A DNA stretch of 64,000 bases, taken from contig NZ_CP034570.1 of assembly GCF_003970695.1 (NCBI RefSeq), forward strand, positions 3,162,001-3,226,000, written 5' to 3'. The stretch is from Maribacter sp. MJ134 (lineage in GTDB: Bacteria > Bacteroidota > Bacteroidia > Flavobacteriales > Flavobacteriaceae). A program made the translations under genes and the position numbers. Below the pieces are notes generated by a model, which was not told the origin of the DNA, did no database searches, and was given only the letters and a program-made list of their open reading frames with translations. This document shows positions 9,786-18,551 of this stretch, piece after piece. Within the stretch, counting starts at the first letter, position 1. Every line of letters begins with the position of its first letter.

Positions 9786-9813
9786 ACTCCGGCCATATGG
9801 TCGGAGTTTTTTT
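9786..9813 (+). terminator. Terminator after accC
   Basis: An eight-pair stem, CTCCGGCC with GGTCGGAG (one G-T pair), around an ATAT loop, followed by seven T. It lies 7 bases after the accC stop and closes the fabH-accB-accC cluster. Confidence 0.8.
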
Positions 9814-10040
9814 ATGGTTTTCTCTATACTATTGCTTAGGTTAATTACAATGAGAAAGTCCCCAAGGCTAACTGAAAAACATTATTGATTTCGATTATTT
9901 AATAAAACGGCAATAGTATACAGCCAGGCTTTCCGCTGTATCTTTTTTGTACAAAATAAAAGCGAGGCACAAAAAAGGATGCCACTACAATCCCTAAAAC
10001 AAAATGGAATCTGTGCTTTAATTTATCACTTGCGTACCCT

Positions 10041-10048
10041 TATATTTG
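10041..10048 (+). promoter_or_regulatory. Candidate -7 box (TATATTTG) for the SUKH-like lipoprotein
   Basis: TATATTTG fits TAnnTTTG exactly and lies 31 bases before ATG 10079. It overlaps an in-frame TTG at 10046, which argues that the TTG is promoter DNA rather than the start codon. No clear TTG element lies 17-23 bases upstream. Confidence 0.45.
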
Positions 10049-10078
10049 AGTATCTTGGATAAAGCTAGAGATGTTAAA

Positions 10079-11281
10079 ATGAAATACTGGACCATACTCA
10101 CCTTAATAATCTTAACCACATCCTGCCTTAATAAAATGAGCATGCAGCGTATCCCTTACACTAAAGAACTGAAAAAGGTAAATTATTCAGATATTCATTT
10201 TAATTCCATTTCCTTGTCCCAGCTACCAGGGCCCTATTACAAAGACTATTCCCACCATAAAAACGCTACAGCAAGAAATTACAAGTCGTATGACACCATG
10301 GGTTTTAGGGATACCTTATTGGAAAAATTAGCCCATCATTTAGGAGATAGCGTACTTAAACTATTTTTCTTAACGCCAAAGGCGCAAGGGCTTCCTTACA
10401 AAGGGTTCGCTTATGTATCCAATAAGCATATAGTCCCAATGCATTTTGAGGATGGTGGTAATTTTGCGCTATGGATGGATATTATCTTTAAAAAGCAATA
10501 CGAAAGACTAGCAGAATATAAAGAGAACGGTCAGTTTAAAAAGCAACCAGAACTAAATCCCGATCCGCAGTTTATGCTCATCTTAGGAAAAGGACAATTT
10601 TCTCAAAAATGGGTAAATTCTGGAATGTTAATAGATGAAAGACCCTACGAGAATATGGGGGCCTATCTCTATAAAAATGCGCCTCAACAATATAACGAAG
10701 TAAAGATTACCAAGGAAAAACAACGCTATATTCAAAAGTATAGTAACACGTCGGGGGCAGATCTAGATGCGGGAAGTTTAAAGAAAACCTTTGCCGAATA
10801 TATCGGTCAAAGAAACTTGAAGCCAAACCCACCAAAAAATAATCAGAGTGTTTTTAAGGAATTTGAATCCTTAGCAAACTATACGTTTCCAAAAGAGCTA
10901 AAAGTGCTGTTTGAATTACACGGGGGAATCGAAAACACGGGGTTTTTAACCGCTGAAGAAATAGTACAGGAATGGAAGAACTGGAAAATAATCTACAATG
11001 ACCCCAATTGGATGCTTGCGGATTTAACCGGAAATAATCATCCCGATGGGAGAAAAACTATTGGCATTTATACCAACCCCTATTGGGTTCCTTTTTACAG
11101 TACCGGAGGCGGTAATTTTATCGCCATAGACTATGCGCCTGGGAGTAAAGGAACATCCGGACAGATCATTGCTTTCGGAGAAGATGAAACCAGAATTCGG
11201 TTGATAGCGGATAATATGTTAGATTTTCTAGAGCAATTAAAGCAGGACGATGAGGTATTGCGTAATGGATTTGATAAATAA
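10079..11281 (+). CDS. SMI1/KNR4 (SUKH)-like lipoprotein
   Basis: 400 residues from ATG 10079. A lipoprotein signal ends LTTSC, so the mature protein is probably anchored at Cys16. The C-terminal third (about residues 265-395) resembles the SMI1/KNR4 (SUKH) domain: FPKELKVLFELHGGIEN near its start, WKIIYNDPNWMLADL, then YWVPFYSTGGGNFIAIDYAPG, the conserved Wxxl...G..l.lDl pattern. The first ~260 residues match nothing I know but end in a lysine-rich helix. SUKH proteins often act as immunity proteins against toxins; a lipid-anchored version with an extra N-terminal region is unusual and its role is unknown. No toxin gene is adjacent. Confidence 0.7.
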   Translation: MKYWTILTLIILTTSCLNKMSMQRIPYTKELKKVNYSDIHFNSISLSQLPGPYYKDYSHHKNATARNYKSYDTMGFRDTLLEKLAHHLGDSVLKLFFLTPKAQGLPYKGFAYVSNKHIVPMHFEDGGNFALWMDIIFKKQYERLAEYKENGQFKKQPELNPDPQFMLILGKGQFSQKWVNSGMLIDERPYENMGAYLYKNAPQQYNEVKITKEKQRYIQKYSNTSGADLDAGSLKKTFAEYIGQRNLKPNPPKNNQSVFKEFESLANYTFPKELKVLFELHGGIENTGFLTAEEIVQEWKNWKIIYNDPNWMLADLTGNNHPDGRKTIGIYTNPYWVPFYSTGGGNFIAIDYAPGSKGTSGQIIAFGEDETRIRLIADNMLDFLEQLKQDDEVLRNGFDK

Positions 11282-11372
11282 CGTTATCGTATCTCAAATA
11301 AGAATTAGCTATCTGCGCCTTCGCTAGCTCTGCGCCTTGTCTCCTTATATCAGCTCAGTACAGTGAGGTTTT

Positions 11373-12458
11373 TTATTCTTTTTCTATCACCATGGGCGGT
11401 TCCATCTCTTCCCAGTCTTTACTGATAGCATTCAGCAATATAGAAAAGTCATCCTGGTCAATGAGGTTACTTTGACGATTTGGGAACAATGTTTCCATAG
11501 GAATACGGTGATTGGTAGCTATGGTAAACGTATAGTAAGTGGTAAGTAGCTTGTCCTTGCTATCCACTTGGGGAACATCTAAAATAACGGCATCACCAAA
11601 GGTACTGGCGTAATCGGGAACTATCCAAGGACGACTAGACTTTAGCACATCAACATCGCGCTTCAACGTTATCGCAACGTGGGGTATTCGTTTTTTGTTC
11701 GTGTACCATTGGTTATGAATAGCGTTGTAAGCATCATACGTCTCCTGTGCGGTTTTCACCACATCTAGACTATCTAGAGTAGCTGAGATGAGCTTTGTCG
11801 CTGTTTCGTTAAAAGATCCTTTGGTGCGCAAGGTTTTCATGCCTACATGAATACCAAGTAGGTTAGAATAGACATCCTCTACCGAAAAGCTGGAGAATTT
11901 TTCGGGCATAAAGGGCAGGGTGGATGCCCCGTACCAGGTAGAAATTTCATGCCATAGGGAAAAGTCGTACGCAATTTTCCCCGCTAGTAAAATACAATCA
12001 TCAGCATCCAACGTTGTAGGAATGTTCAAGTGTAAAGTCTTACGCCCGGCCTCCTTACGTAAGGGTATGGCTAAATCACCTTTTCCTTTACTTTCTAGAA
12101 TTAGGGTGTGCAAATAACGGGTCCAATCTATCTGATCTCTTAGGTGGCCTACATCAATAAAACCACCTCTACGGGTGTAAATAGTGCCCGTGCCCTCGCT
12201 TTTTTTACTCATGTAATGGTGGTCTTCCAATTCAGCTATGCTAATGACCTGATCAATTTTTACAAAGGGTACACCCCACAATTTTAAATCATAGCCAAAA
12301 GCACAACAGGCCCTTATAATGCGTGGAGGAATCTTATTTAGATTTACGAAGTCATCCGTCTTAGTTTGAGCATTGGCCGCCAATGGCCTTGAAGCAAACC
12401 CAACGAGCAATATTAGATTTAAGCATATTGGTCCTATTTTGTACAAGTAAGGCTTCAT
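11373..12458 (-). CDS. DUF4056-like exported protein
   Basis: 361 residues with a signal peptide (LILLVGFASRPLAANAQ). Conserved-looking blocks, IPPRIIRACCAFGYDL, then TRRGGFIDVGHLRDQIDW and WHEISTWYGASTLP, followed by FSSFSVEDVYSNLLG, correspond to the DUF4056 family, which has no known function. The His/Glu/Asp pattern (GHLRD, WHEIS) could bind a metal, which is speculation. It is the last gene of the carotenoid-like operon, 15 bases after the TPR-like gene. Confidence 0.65.
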   Translation of the reverse strand: MKPYLYKIGPICLNLILLVGFASRPLAANAQTKTDDFVNLNKIPPRIIRACCAFGYDLKLWGVPFVKIDQVISIAELEDHHYMSKKSEGTGTIYTRRGGFIDVGHLRDQIDWTRYLHTLILESKGKGDLAIPLRKEAGRKTLHLNIPTTLDADDCILLAGKIAYDFSLWHEISTWYGASTLPFMPEKFSSFSVEDVYSNLLGIHVGMKTLRTKGSFNETATKLISATLDSLDVVKTAQETYDAYNAIHNQWYTNKKRIPHVAITLKRDVDVLKSSRPWIVPDYASTFGDAVILDVPQVDSKDKLLTTYYTFTIATNHRIPMETLFPNRQSNLIDQDDFSILLNAISKDWEEMEPPMVIEKE

Positions 12459-12473
12459 ACGAATAGCAATAGC

Positions 12474-13232
12474 CTATTTTAGATTATGACGCTTCAACAA
12501 ATCCGGGTAGAGTTCATCTTCAACCCACATAAAGTTTGGAAATATCCGAATGATTTTCTCATAACATAATTTGGCCAATTGAATTTGGTCGGTTGCTTCG
12601 TAGGCTTGACCTAGGGCCGTCATGGTGTTAATGTACATCCAATTATTGACCACCAACCCCTGTTTTTCAAAACTTTCTACCGCCTTAATGTAATAGTCAA
12701 TTGCTTCGGCTTTATCACCTCCAAATGCAGACGGGCGGTAGTACATGGAGTTGCCCTTCTCAATATTTCCCTGAATATTTTCCGGGTCTAACTCTAAGGA
12801 TCTGTTAATGAATTTCATACTTCTAGGGCCTAGATATATTGCCTTTAGTTTTGTGATGCCGATAGTAAAAGCAATATAAGCTCCTTTATAGGCCAAAAGG
12901 GTAGCATTTTCTGGGGAATCTTCTAGTAGAGCCTCAATGATATCCTCCGATTTTTCAATATAACGTTCTGCCGTATCATATTTTTCAGCGCCTATCAGCC
13001 AAGCCGTGTAACCGTAATAATAACTGAGTAGCTCTAATTGTTGGGCTACATTACCCGGGTTTACATTTTTCTCACAAGTCTCCATTATTGCATACCACTT
13101 GTCCATTTTCCCACGGGAATAGGCCTTGTAAATGGAATCGCGATAAGCGTTTTGAGACAAACCCCATTGCGATGAAAGCAACAAAGTCAACATCACCAGC
13201 CCTAGTCTTGCAATATGTTGCGACCTTTCCAT
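12474..13232 (-). CDS. TPR-like exported protein
   Basis: 252 residues with a signal peptide (LGLVMLTLLLSSQWGLSQ). The mature part is helical with degenerate tetratricopeptide repeats, clearest at SLELDPENIQGNIEKGNSMY and ALGQAYEATDQIQLAKLCYEK. Such proteins act as periplasmic scaffolds; no partner is known. Its start overlaps the end of the glycosyltransferase gene by 31 bases, placing it in the same operon and suggesting coupling. Confidence 0.7.
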   Translation of the reverse strand: MERSQHIARLGLVMLTLLLSSQWGLSQNAYRDSIYKAYSRGKMDKWYAIMETCEKNVNPGNVAQQLELLSYYYGYTAWLIGAEKYDTAERYIEKSEDIIEALLEDSPENATLLAYKGAYIAFTIGITKLKAIYLGPRSMKFINRSLELDPENIQGNIEKGNSMYYRPSAFGGDKAEAIDYYIKAVESFEKQGLVVNNWMYINTMTALGQAYEATDQIQLAKLCYEKIIRIFPNFMWVEDELYPDLLKRHNLK

Positions 13233-14305
13233 AGTATTTTTCGCTGTTTATTATTTATAAGTCCTTTAATTATAATGAAAAGAAACACCAGATGTTGGGG
13301 TATGGCCAATAAAATGTTTTGAACTACAGGTTGTTTGCTGGCCAAACTTACAAATAATCGAATGGATAGTGTACCCACTACATAGGCAACAAGCCATCCT
13401 GCGCCCAGATAAAAATAGATTAAAAATGGCCCTAAAGTGGTTACCAGTCCAAAACAGACAGTGACCAATTTGCTGTCTCCAAAGAACTGAAAGATGTTTT
13501 TGGTGAAACCTACAATGGCGGTATCTAGGCTACCGTACATTCGGCAAGAAATATCGTTATCCCCTAAGCGCGTATCGCTCGCAAGGCCTTTTTCTTTGAA
13601 CATTCTTATAATAGCAATATCCTCTACTCTATGGGACTTAAAACTTTCGTGTGGCCATAAGGTTTTATAGGTGTTAGCTTTAAACATCATAAACTGTCCG
13701 TTTGCGGCCGAAAAGATGACGCTCTTGGATTTTCGAATAAGAAAAAGCGGAAGTAAGCTTAGTAAAATATAGTTCAAAAGCGGTACCGAAATCTTTTCTC
13801 CAAAAGATTTGAAAATTTGCCTTGGGAATATCGATAACAGATGCAACTTGTGCTTTTGAAGGTGACTTATACTACGTTCAATGATATCTTTGTTTACACT
13901 TACGTCTGCGTCCAAAAAGAGTAGGATATCTCCTTTAGCTTGCCCTGCGAGCTGGTGGCACGCATAATTCTTTCCCAGCCAACCTTGTGGAAGTTCTACT
14001 CCGTTCATTATCTTAATTGGGGCTTGCTTTGCAATCCATTGGGTGACGATACTTTCTGTATTATCGGTGGAATGGTCGTTATAGACGATAATTTCTAGCT
14101 TACCGTATTTTAGTTGTGATAGCTGTTTTAGTAGCACCCCAATGTTTTCCTCTTCATTCCGGGCAGGTATTAGTATGGAAACGAAAGGCGCTCCCGTTAC
14201 GTTGGCCACAACGGGTAAATAAGCGAACGAAAAATAGTTCGTAGCGGCGATTAATAACCGTACAATTACTAGGCTTATCATAAAAACACACAGGAACATT
14301 ATCAT
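13202..14305 (-). CDS. Glycosyltransferase family 2, CrtQ-like
   Basis: 367 residues. An N-terminal membrane segment precedes a GT-A domain with SILIPARNEEENIG, EIIVYNDHSTDNT, the GWLGKNYACHQLA block typical of CrtQ-type enzymes, and the metal-binding LLFLDADVSV. About three to four membrane segments lie in the second half. CrtQ glucosylates a C30 carotenoid acid in staphyloxanthin synthesis; here the neighbours (lycopene cyclase, CruF-like protein, acyltransferase) suggest a carotenoid or other lipid acceptor. The start overlaps the acyltransferase stop by 4 bases (ATGA). Confidence 0.82.
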   Translation of the reverse strand: MIMFLCVFMISLVIVRLLIAATNYFSFAYLPVVANVTGAPFVSILIPARNEEENIGVLLKQLSQLKYGKLEIIVYNDHSTDNTESIVTQWIAKQAPIKIMNGVELPQGWLGKNYACHQLAGQAKGDILLFLDADVSVNKDIIERSISHLQKHKLHLLSIFPRQIFKSFGEKISVPLLNYILLSLLPLFLIRKSKSVIFSAANGQFMMFKANTYKTLWPHESFKSHRVEDIAIIRMFKEKGLASDTRLGDNDISCRMYGSLDTAIVGFTKNIFQFFGDSKLVTVCFGLVTTLGPFLIYFYLGAGWLVAYVVGTLSIRLFVSLASKQPVVQNILLAIPQHLVFLFIIIKGLINNKQRKILWKGRNILQD

Positions 14306-14922
14306 GCGGCACCTTGTTTTAGGAAACAGGTTTTAGCAAAGTCATTGAAAGCACGTTCTACAGCTTCCGCCGTGGTATCCGCATCTACTGTTTGGGTTTC
14401 ATAGTAAACGTGGATATCTGGCCTAAGCTTTGTTCCGTAATGAATGAGGTTTACGTTGAACACCAATTGAAAATCGTTCTTGGCATTATCCAGAATATGG
14501 GAAAGTAGGCCCTTTTCAAATTTAAATTCACGCGTGTAAATACTGTTAATTTTCCCCTGCGGAAAAAACAGAAAAAGATTCTCTTTGTCTTCTAATAACT
14601 CAACAGCATAATCTAGACTGGCAAGGCTAGAACGTTTCCCTTTGCTGATGGAACATGCGCCAATTTTAGTTAAGATCATATTTTTACGCAGCTCTTTTTC
14701 TAACATCATAAAATGGAACTTCCGCTTAAAAACCTTAAGATTCAACAAGATTTGAATAAAGCCATCATAGAAAGAGAAATGGTTACCGATTAAGAGCATG
14801 GGGAGTCCTTTGTCTTCGTAATGTCCTATATACTTAATGCTGCTGAAAAAAAAGCCGATTAATACCTTTGTATAGTATTTGGAGAATTTTACAACGAAAT
14901 TATTATGATTGGCTCGTATCAT
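14302..14922 (-). CDS. PlsC-like acyltransferase
   Basis: 206 residues of the lysophospholipid acyltransferase family: the HX4D catalytic motif is NHFSFYDGF (about residues 47-55) and the substrate-binding motif is FFPQGKINS. A hydrophobic N-terminal helix anchors it to the inner membrane. In this operon it may acylate a glycosylated carotenoid, as CrtO does in staphyloxanthin synthesis, but a role in phospholipid or glycolipid synthesis is equally compatible with the sequence. It lies 3 bases after the CruF-like gene. Confidence 0.82.
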   Translation of the reverse strand: MIRANHNNFVVKFSKYYTKVLIGFFFSSIKYIGHYEDKGLPMLLIGNHFSFYDGFIQILLNLKVFKRKFHFMMLEKELRKNMILTKIGACSISKGKRSSLASLDYAVELLEDKENLFLFFPQGKINSIYTREFKFEKGLLSHILDNAKNDFQLVFNVNLIHYGTKLRPDIHVYYETQTVDADTTAEAVERAFNDFAKTCFLKQGAA

Positions 14923-14925
14923 ACT

Positions 14926-15576
14926 TTAATATTCGTTATAGATAGCGATAATTACAAAAAAGCCGATTTGTATAAAGAACAACCAGCGAGCAGGTCTATT
15001 CTGCGTATCGATATTGAATTTTTGAACGGCCCAATTAAACACCAAGGCCATCAGAAACCAGACAACGTAGTTACTTACTGGTGGATCGTTTCTGGAAAAC
15101 GACCACATATCCATTAAAGGCGCAACTTTTTCAAGTAAAATATCATAAAGTACCATGAGTAAGGCAGCACCTACGATAACAGGAATGTTCTTGGAGGTAT
15201 ATTTAGATACAATACTGTTGGAAGCGTAGGTTAAGAAGGTCCAATTAAGACCAATTATCAAGGGCACATCGGCAATTTTAAAACCTAGTCCCTCACCATA
15301 GACATAGGTGCCGAATAATTTACCAGTGGCCACCCCGATAACTTCAGTTATAAAACTCAATAGGAAAATACCTGCTAAAACCGAGACTACTTTCGGACTC
15401 CATTCCTTATGATGGGAAAAGATGGCCACAGCTACCAAGACCAGGGTGTACGGCGTAATTTGTATAAAAAGATTATGGGTTGGCGGTGTCAGGTACAATG
15501 CCAGGCCAACACTGTAGAATACTATAAAAGTAATCGGAAGCCCTTCTTGTATCAAGTATGTGAGTGTCCGACTCAT
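14926..15576 (-). CDS. Carotenoid biosynthesis protein (CruF/DUF422-like)
   Basis: 216 residues with about six to seven membrane segments. The EVIGVATGKLFGTYVYGEGLG region followed by VPLIIGLNWTFLTYAS and DILLEKVAPLMDMW matches the CruF/DUF422 family, membrane proteins that include carotenoid 1,2-hydratases (CruF, CrtC-type chemistry) . Acidic residues in E-V-I-G and D-x-L-x-E lie in predicted helices and are the likely active site. It overlaps the lycopene cyclase gene by 4 bases, which strengthens the carotenoid assignment. Confidence 0.82.
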   Translation of the reverse strand: MSRTLTYLIQEGLPITFIVFYSVGLALYLTPPTHNLFIQITPYTLVLVAVAIFSHHKEWSPKVVSVLAGIFLLSFITEVIGVATGKLFGTYVYGEGLGFKIADVPLIIGLNWTFLTYASNSIVSKYTSKNIPVIVGAALLMVLYDILLEKVAPLMDMWSFSRNDPPVSNYVVWFLMALVFNWAVQKFNIDTQNRPARWLFFIQIGFFVIIAIYNEY

Positions 15577-16256
15577 TTAGATTTCGTTTCAAAGATATGC
15601 GTTAATGCCAAAGGCAATAGAAGCAAAGAAAAATTATAGAACATATCCTCGAAAGGAATGGAAAAAATATGAATTCCCAAAATCACTTCCGGGTTATAGT
15701 CAAACACGGCTTGTTCAATTCCTGTTCCAGTTAATATGCCGTTTATGATAAAAAACGGGATAAGCAATATGGGATATATCGCTAGATAATGTTGAACAAC
15801 GTTTCTTGCAAAGTAATAGCTGAATAAAAGAACGGCAGGCAGAACAAGGAAGACAACCAATGTGTAGGTCAGATTCGTATGGAGCAGTGCGGTTATGACT
15901 GAAAAAATGGAGATTGTTAGCGTTAAAATTTTTGTCCACAGGAGACTAAACTTGAAATTAGGAAAATGAAAGCGAATGGCATAGAACGAAAACGCACAGG
16001 CATAAGGGATGACTATGAAGAAAAGGTATTCTTCCAAAGGTAATTTATTGATATAAATCCCGGAATTATAGATGGGATTAAAGAACCAATAACCCAAATG
16101 GGTAAAGATGATGTCCCAAACCACAAAAATCAACAGTGTTATTAAAATAGCGGGAATCAGGTATTTCCAACGCCTGTAAAGTCTAAGATTTTTCTCAAAA
16201 CTTAAAGCTAGAGGTCCGGCAAGTGAAATAAGAAGTATGATTAAATAGAGCGACAT
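15573..16256 (-). CDS. Lycopene cyclase, fused CrtYc-CrtYd type
   Basis: 227 residues with about seven membrane segments and two internally related halves, as in heterodimeric-type lycopene beta-cyclases that have fused. The signatures are LPLEEYLFFIVIPY in the first half and HIFSIPFEDMFYNFSLLL in the second, each with the acidic residues thought to be catalytic. It would cyclise the ends of lycopene in the inner membrane. It is the first gene of a six-gene minus-strand operon. The phytoene synthase and desaturase genes that normally accompany it in flavobacteria are not in the window. Confidence 0.85.
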   Translation of the reverse strand: MSLYLIILLISLAGPLALSFEKNLRLYRRWKYLIPAILITLLIFVVWDIIFTHLGYWFFNPIYNSGIYINKLPLEEYLFFIVIPYACAFSFYAIRFHFPNFKFSLLWTKILTLTISIFSVITALLHTNLTYTLVVFLVLPAVLLFSYYFARNVVQHYLAIYPILLIPFFIINGILTGTGIEQAVFDYNPEVILGIHIFSIPFEDMFYNFSLLLLPLALTHIFETKSK

Positions 16257-16646
16257 AGTTTGTTGTTTTCTTTTCCCTATGCCAGTGAAAATTTAATATT
16301 ATCGTGGGTAGACATTAGCACTCGTTGTTTAAGAAATTAGACGTCTGGATTCGCTGGATGCGTATTTTCTTTACAGGGGGTAAAGCTTACCTTGGAATCC
16401 TCGTTACCGTCCTGTGCGAAAGTAGTAATCTTTTTCAAAATCGCCTATTTTTTTGAGCCTGTGATTTACCCGATAGGCAGTTACATTAGGTATAGGCGAA
16501 AGCACCTTTACTATTAAATCGAAATAAAAAAAGTATCTTAAGCTTTTAATTTTTTGGACGTGTTTTTTATGAGGTGAGCTCATTAAATAAGGTCTTAAAA
16601 ACGCTAGGTAGAACGGATAACAACTGAAAATTAAACTACTGTAACA
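16257..16646. other. 390-base divergent intergenic region
   Basis: This gap separates the carotenoid-like operon (minus) from the 16647 gene (plus), so it must hold promoters for both. I see no exact TAnnTTTG box next to either start, no terminator, and no reading frame that resembles a gene. The stretch near 16480-16500 contains two related segments (GATAGGCAG and GTATAGGCG) that may be chance. Confidence 0.4.
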
Positions 16647-17192
16647 ATGAAATTCTCCATTATCATATGTTTACTCTCTTCTATGACATGGGCACAGCAG
16701 TTCCATACCGAGTTTGCGTATGAAAATAAGAACATCACTATTCAGAACAGCTACCCAAAAGGAGGACAAAAATATATAGCATCGGATGGGAAACCCTATA
16801 CTTTCGTGATTTTTTGGTCGCGAATAACCAATAAGACGAATCGTAAATTAAAATTAGCGCTTCATCTGCCAAATGATGCGTTCACAATACCTTCGTCGCC
16901 ACAAGTAAACTTCTATTTTTATGTGCCTAATCTGGAAATGACCTTTGAAAACGAATCCTTATCCAATTACGGATTGGATTTGGAATCCTATTTAAATGAA
17001 AACTGGAAATCCCCTTCTAACAAGGTAAAAACTATACTGCCAAGGGAGTCTTTTCTTTTTTATCATGTAGCGCTATCGGATAAGGGCGTAAATGGTGTTG
17101 TCCGAGCTGGCTTTGAGTTACAGGAAAATACGCTTTTCTATAAAATCAACGACCTTGAAATTAATTGTGGGGACATTAAATTCCTAGATTAA
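16647..17192 (+). CDS. Exported hypothetical protein
   Basis: 181 residues with a short signal peptide (FSIIICLLSSMTWAQ). The mature part is beta-rich; a segment YTFVIFWSRITNKTNRKLKLALHL suggests an immunoglobulin-like strand pattern, as in proteins that handle added terms on a periplasmic fold, but I recognise no family. Two Cys occur, one in the signal region and one near the C-terminus. It stands alone, 70 bases before an FAD oxidoreductase gene on the same strand. Confidence 0.6.
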   Translation: MKFSIIICLLSSMTWAQQFHTEFAYENKNITIQNSYPKGGQKYIASDGKPYTFVIFWSRITNKTNRKLKLALHLPNDAFTIPSSPQVNFYFYVPNLEMTFENESLSNYGLDLESYLNENWKSPSNKVKTILPRESFLFYHVALSDKGVNGVVRAGFELQENTLFYKINDLEINCGDIKFLD

Positions 17193-17262
17193 AATAAGAA
17201 AGGATAAGAAGGTTTAATTCGTTAGAGGATTTGTTAAAGAATGAAATACATAATTTCGTAGG

Positions 17263-18375
17263 ATGAACCTTAGCTACTGGGAGCGTAAATCTTGGATTTC
17301 GAATACCGACTTTACCATTGTGGGCAGTGGTATCGTTGGATTAAATTGTGCATTAGAACTTAGAGCACGCTATCCAAAGGCTAAAATTTTAGTTTTGGAA
17401 AAAGGAATTTTGCCTCAAGGGGCAAGTACAAAAAATGCAGGTTTTGCATGTTTTGGGAGTATTTCGGAAATCTTAGCTGATTTAAGAACACATTCGGAAG
17501 AGGAGTTGGCAGCTTTGGTTTCAGATAGGTGGAACGGTATACATTCGCTGAGAAAACTATTAGGAGATAAGGCAATAGGGTACGAACAACATGGGGGTCA
17601 TGAACTATTTTTAAAGCAAGATGCTAAAAGCTATCAGCACTGTATGGAGAATATCGGTAAGGCAAATGAGCTTTTGGCACCAATTTTTAAAGAAACTGTT
17701 TTTAGAGTATCTGAGAATAGTTTTGGATTCAATGGCATACAGCGGCAGTACATTTCCCATGCCTTAGAGAGCCAGATAGATACGGGGAAGATGATGCTAT
17801 CTCTGGTAGGTCTTGCTCAGAAATCCAATATTCAGGTATTGAATTCAATTATCGTAGAAGACTTCGTGGAAAATGGTCAAGGAGTATCCGTTAAAACGAA
17901 CCTATTTGAGTTTAATACAAAAAAATTACTTATCGCCACCAATGGTTTTGCGAATAGTCTTCTAGAGGAAAACGTATTGCCTGCTAGAGCGCAAATCATT
18001 ATTACAGCACCAATAAAGAATCTTTCTATTGAAGGCACTTTCCATTTGCAGGAGGGATATTATTATTTCCGGAATATTGACAATAGAATTTTACTGGGAG
18101 GAGGTAGAAATCTGGATTTTAAAGCAGAGGAAACAACTCAATTCGGAAACACACCATTAGTACTCAATAAATTGGAAGAACTTTTAAGAACAGTCATACT
18201 TCCTAATACTCCGTTTGAAATAGCACAGCAATGGAGCGGTATTATGGGAGTGGGTTCCCAAAAGAAACCCATTGTGAGGCAAATAGGTGCTAATACCGCT
18301 TGCGGAATACGTTTAGGAGGCATGGGCATTGCCATAGGGACTACTACAGGCAGGCAACTAGCGCATATTTTCTAG
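17263..18375 (+). CDS. NAD(P)/FAD-dependent oxidoreductase (DAO family)
   Basis: 370 residues. The N-terminal dinucleotide-binding motif is FTIVGSGIVGLNCALELR, followed by VLEKGILPQGASTKNAGFACFGS, the second FAD-binding stretch of glycine oxidase/DadA-type enzymes. The C-terminal RLGGMGIAIGTTTGRQLA closes the FAD site. Family members oxidise amino acids or similar amines; the substrate here is unknown. No partner gene is adjacent. Confidence 0.85.
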   Translation: MNLSYWERKSWISNTDFTIVGSGIVGLNCALELRARYPKAKILVLEKGILPQGASTKNAGFACFGSISEILADLRTHSEEELAALVSDRWNGIHSLRKLLGDKAIGYEQHGGHELFLKQDAKSYQHCMENIGKANELLAPIFKETVFRVSENSFGFNGIQRQYISHALESQIDTGKMMLSLVGLAQKSNIQVLNSIIVEDFVENGQGVSVKTNLFEFNTKKLLIATNGFANSLLEENVLPARAQIIITAPIKNLSIEGTFHLQEGYYYFRNIDNRILLGGGRNLDFKAEETTQFGNTPLVLNKLEELLRTVILPNTPFEIAQQWSGIMGVGSQKKPIVRQIGANTACGIRLGGMGIAIGTTTGRQLAHIF

Positions 18376-18551
18376 GAAGTTTAAGTCCGTTCATCCGTTT
18401 TATGGTATTCTTGTCTAGAAGTGCTGCGAGCTTTAATAATTCTTTATATATTGCCTGTCCTACAAAAGATAGAATAATTACACCCAAACCTTATTAGCAG
18501 AGCTTCCTACAGCCTATTCTATTCAATTCATAGAACATAGTTGAATACTGT

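Noticed and set aside
18300-18497. 65-aa plus-strand frame after the FAD oxidoreductase
   Set aside because: It overlaps the end of the oxidoreductase gene in another frame and has a composition unlike a protein.
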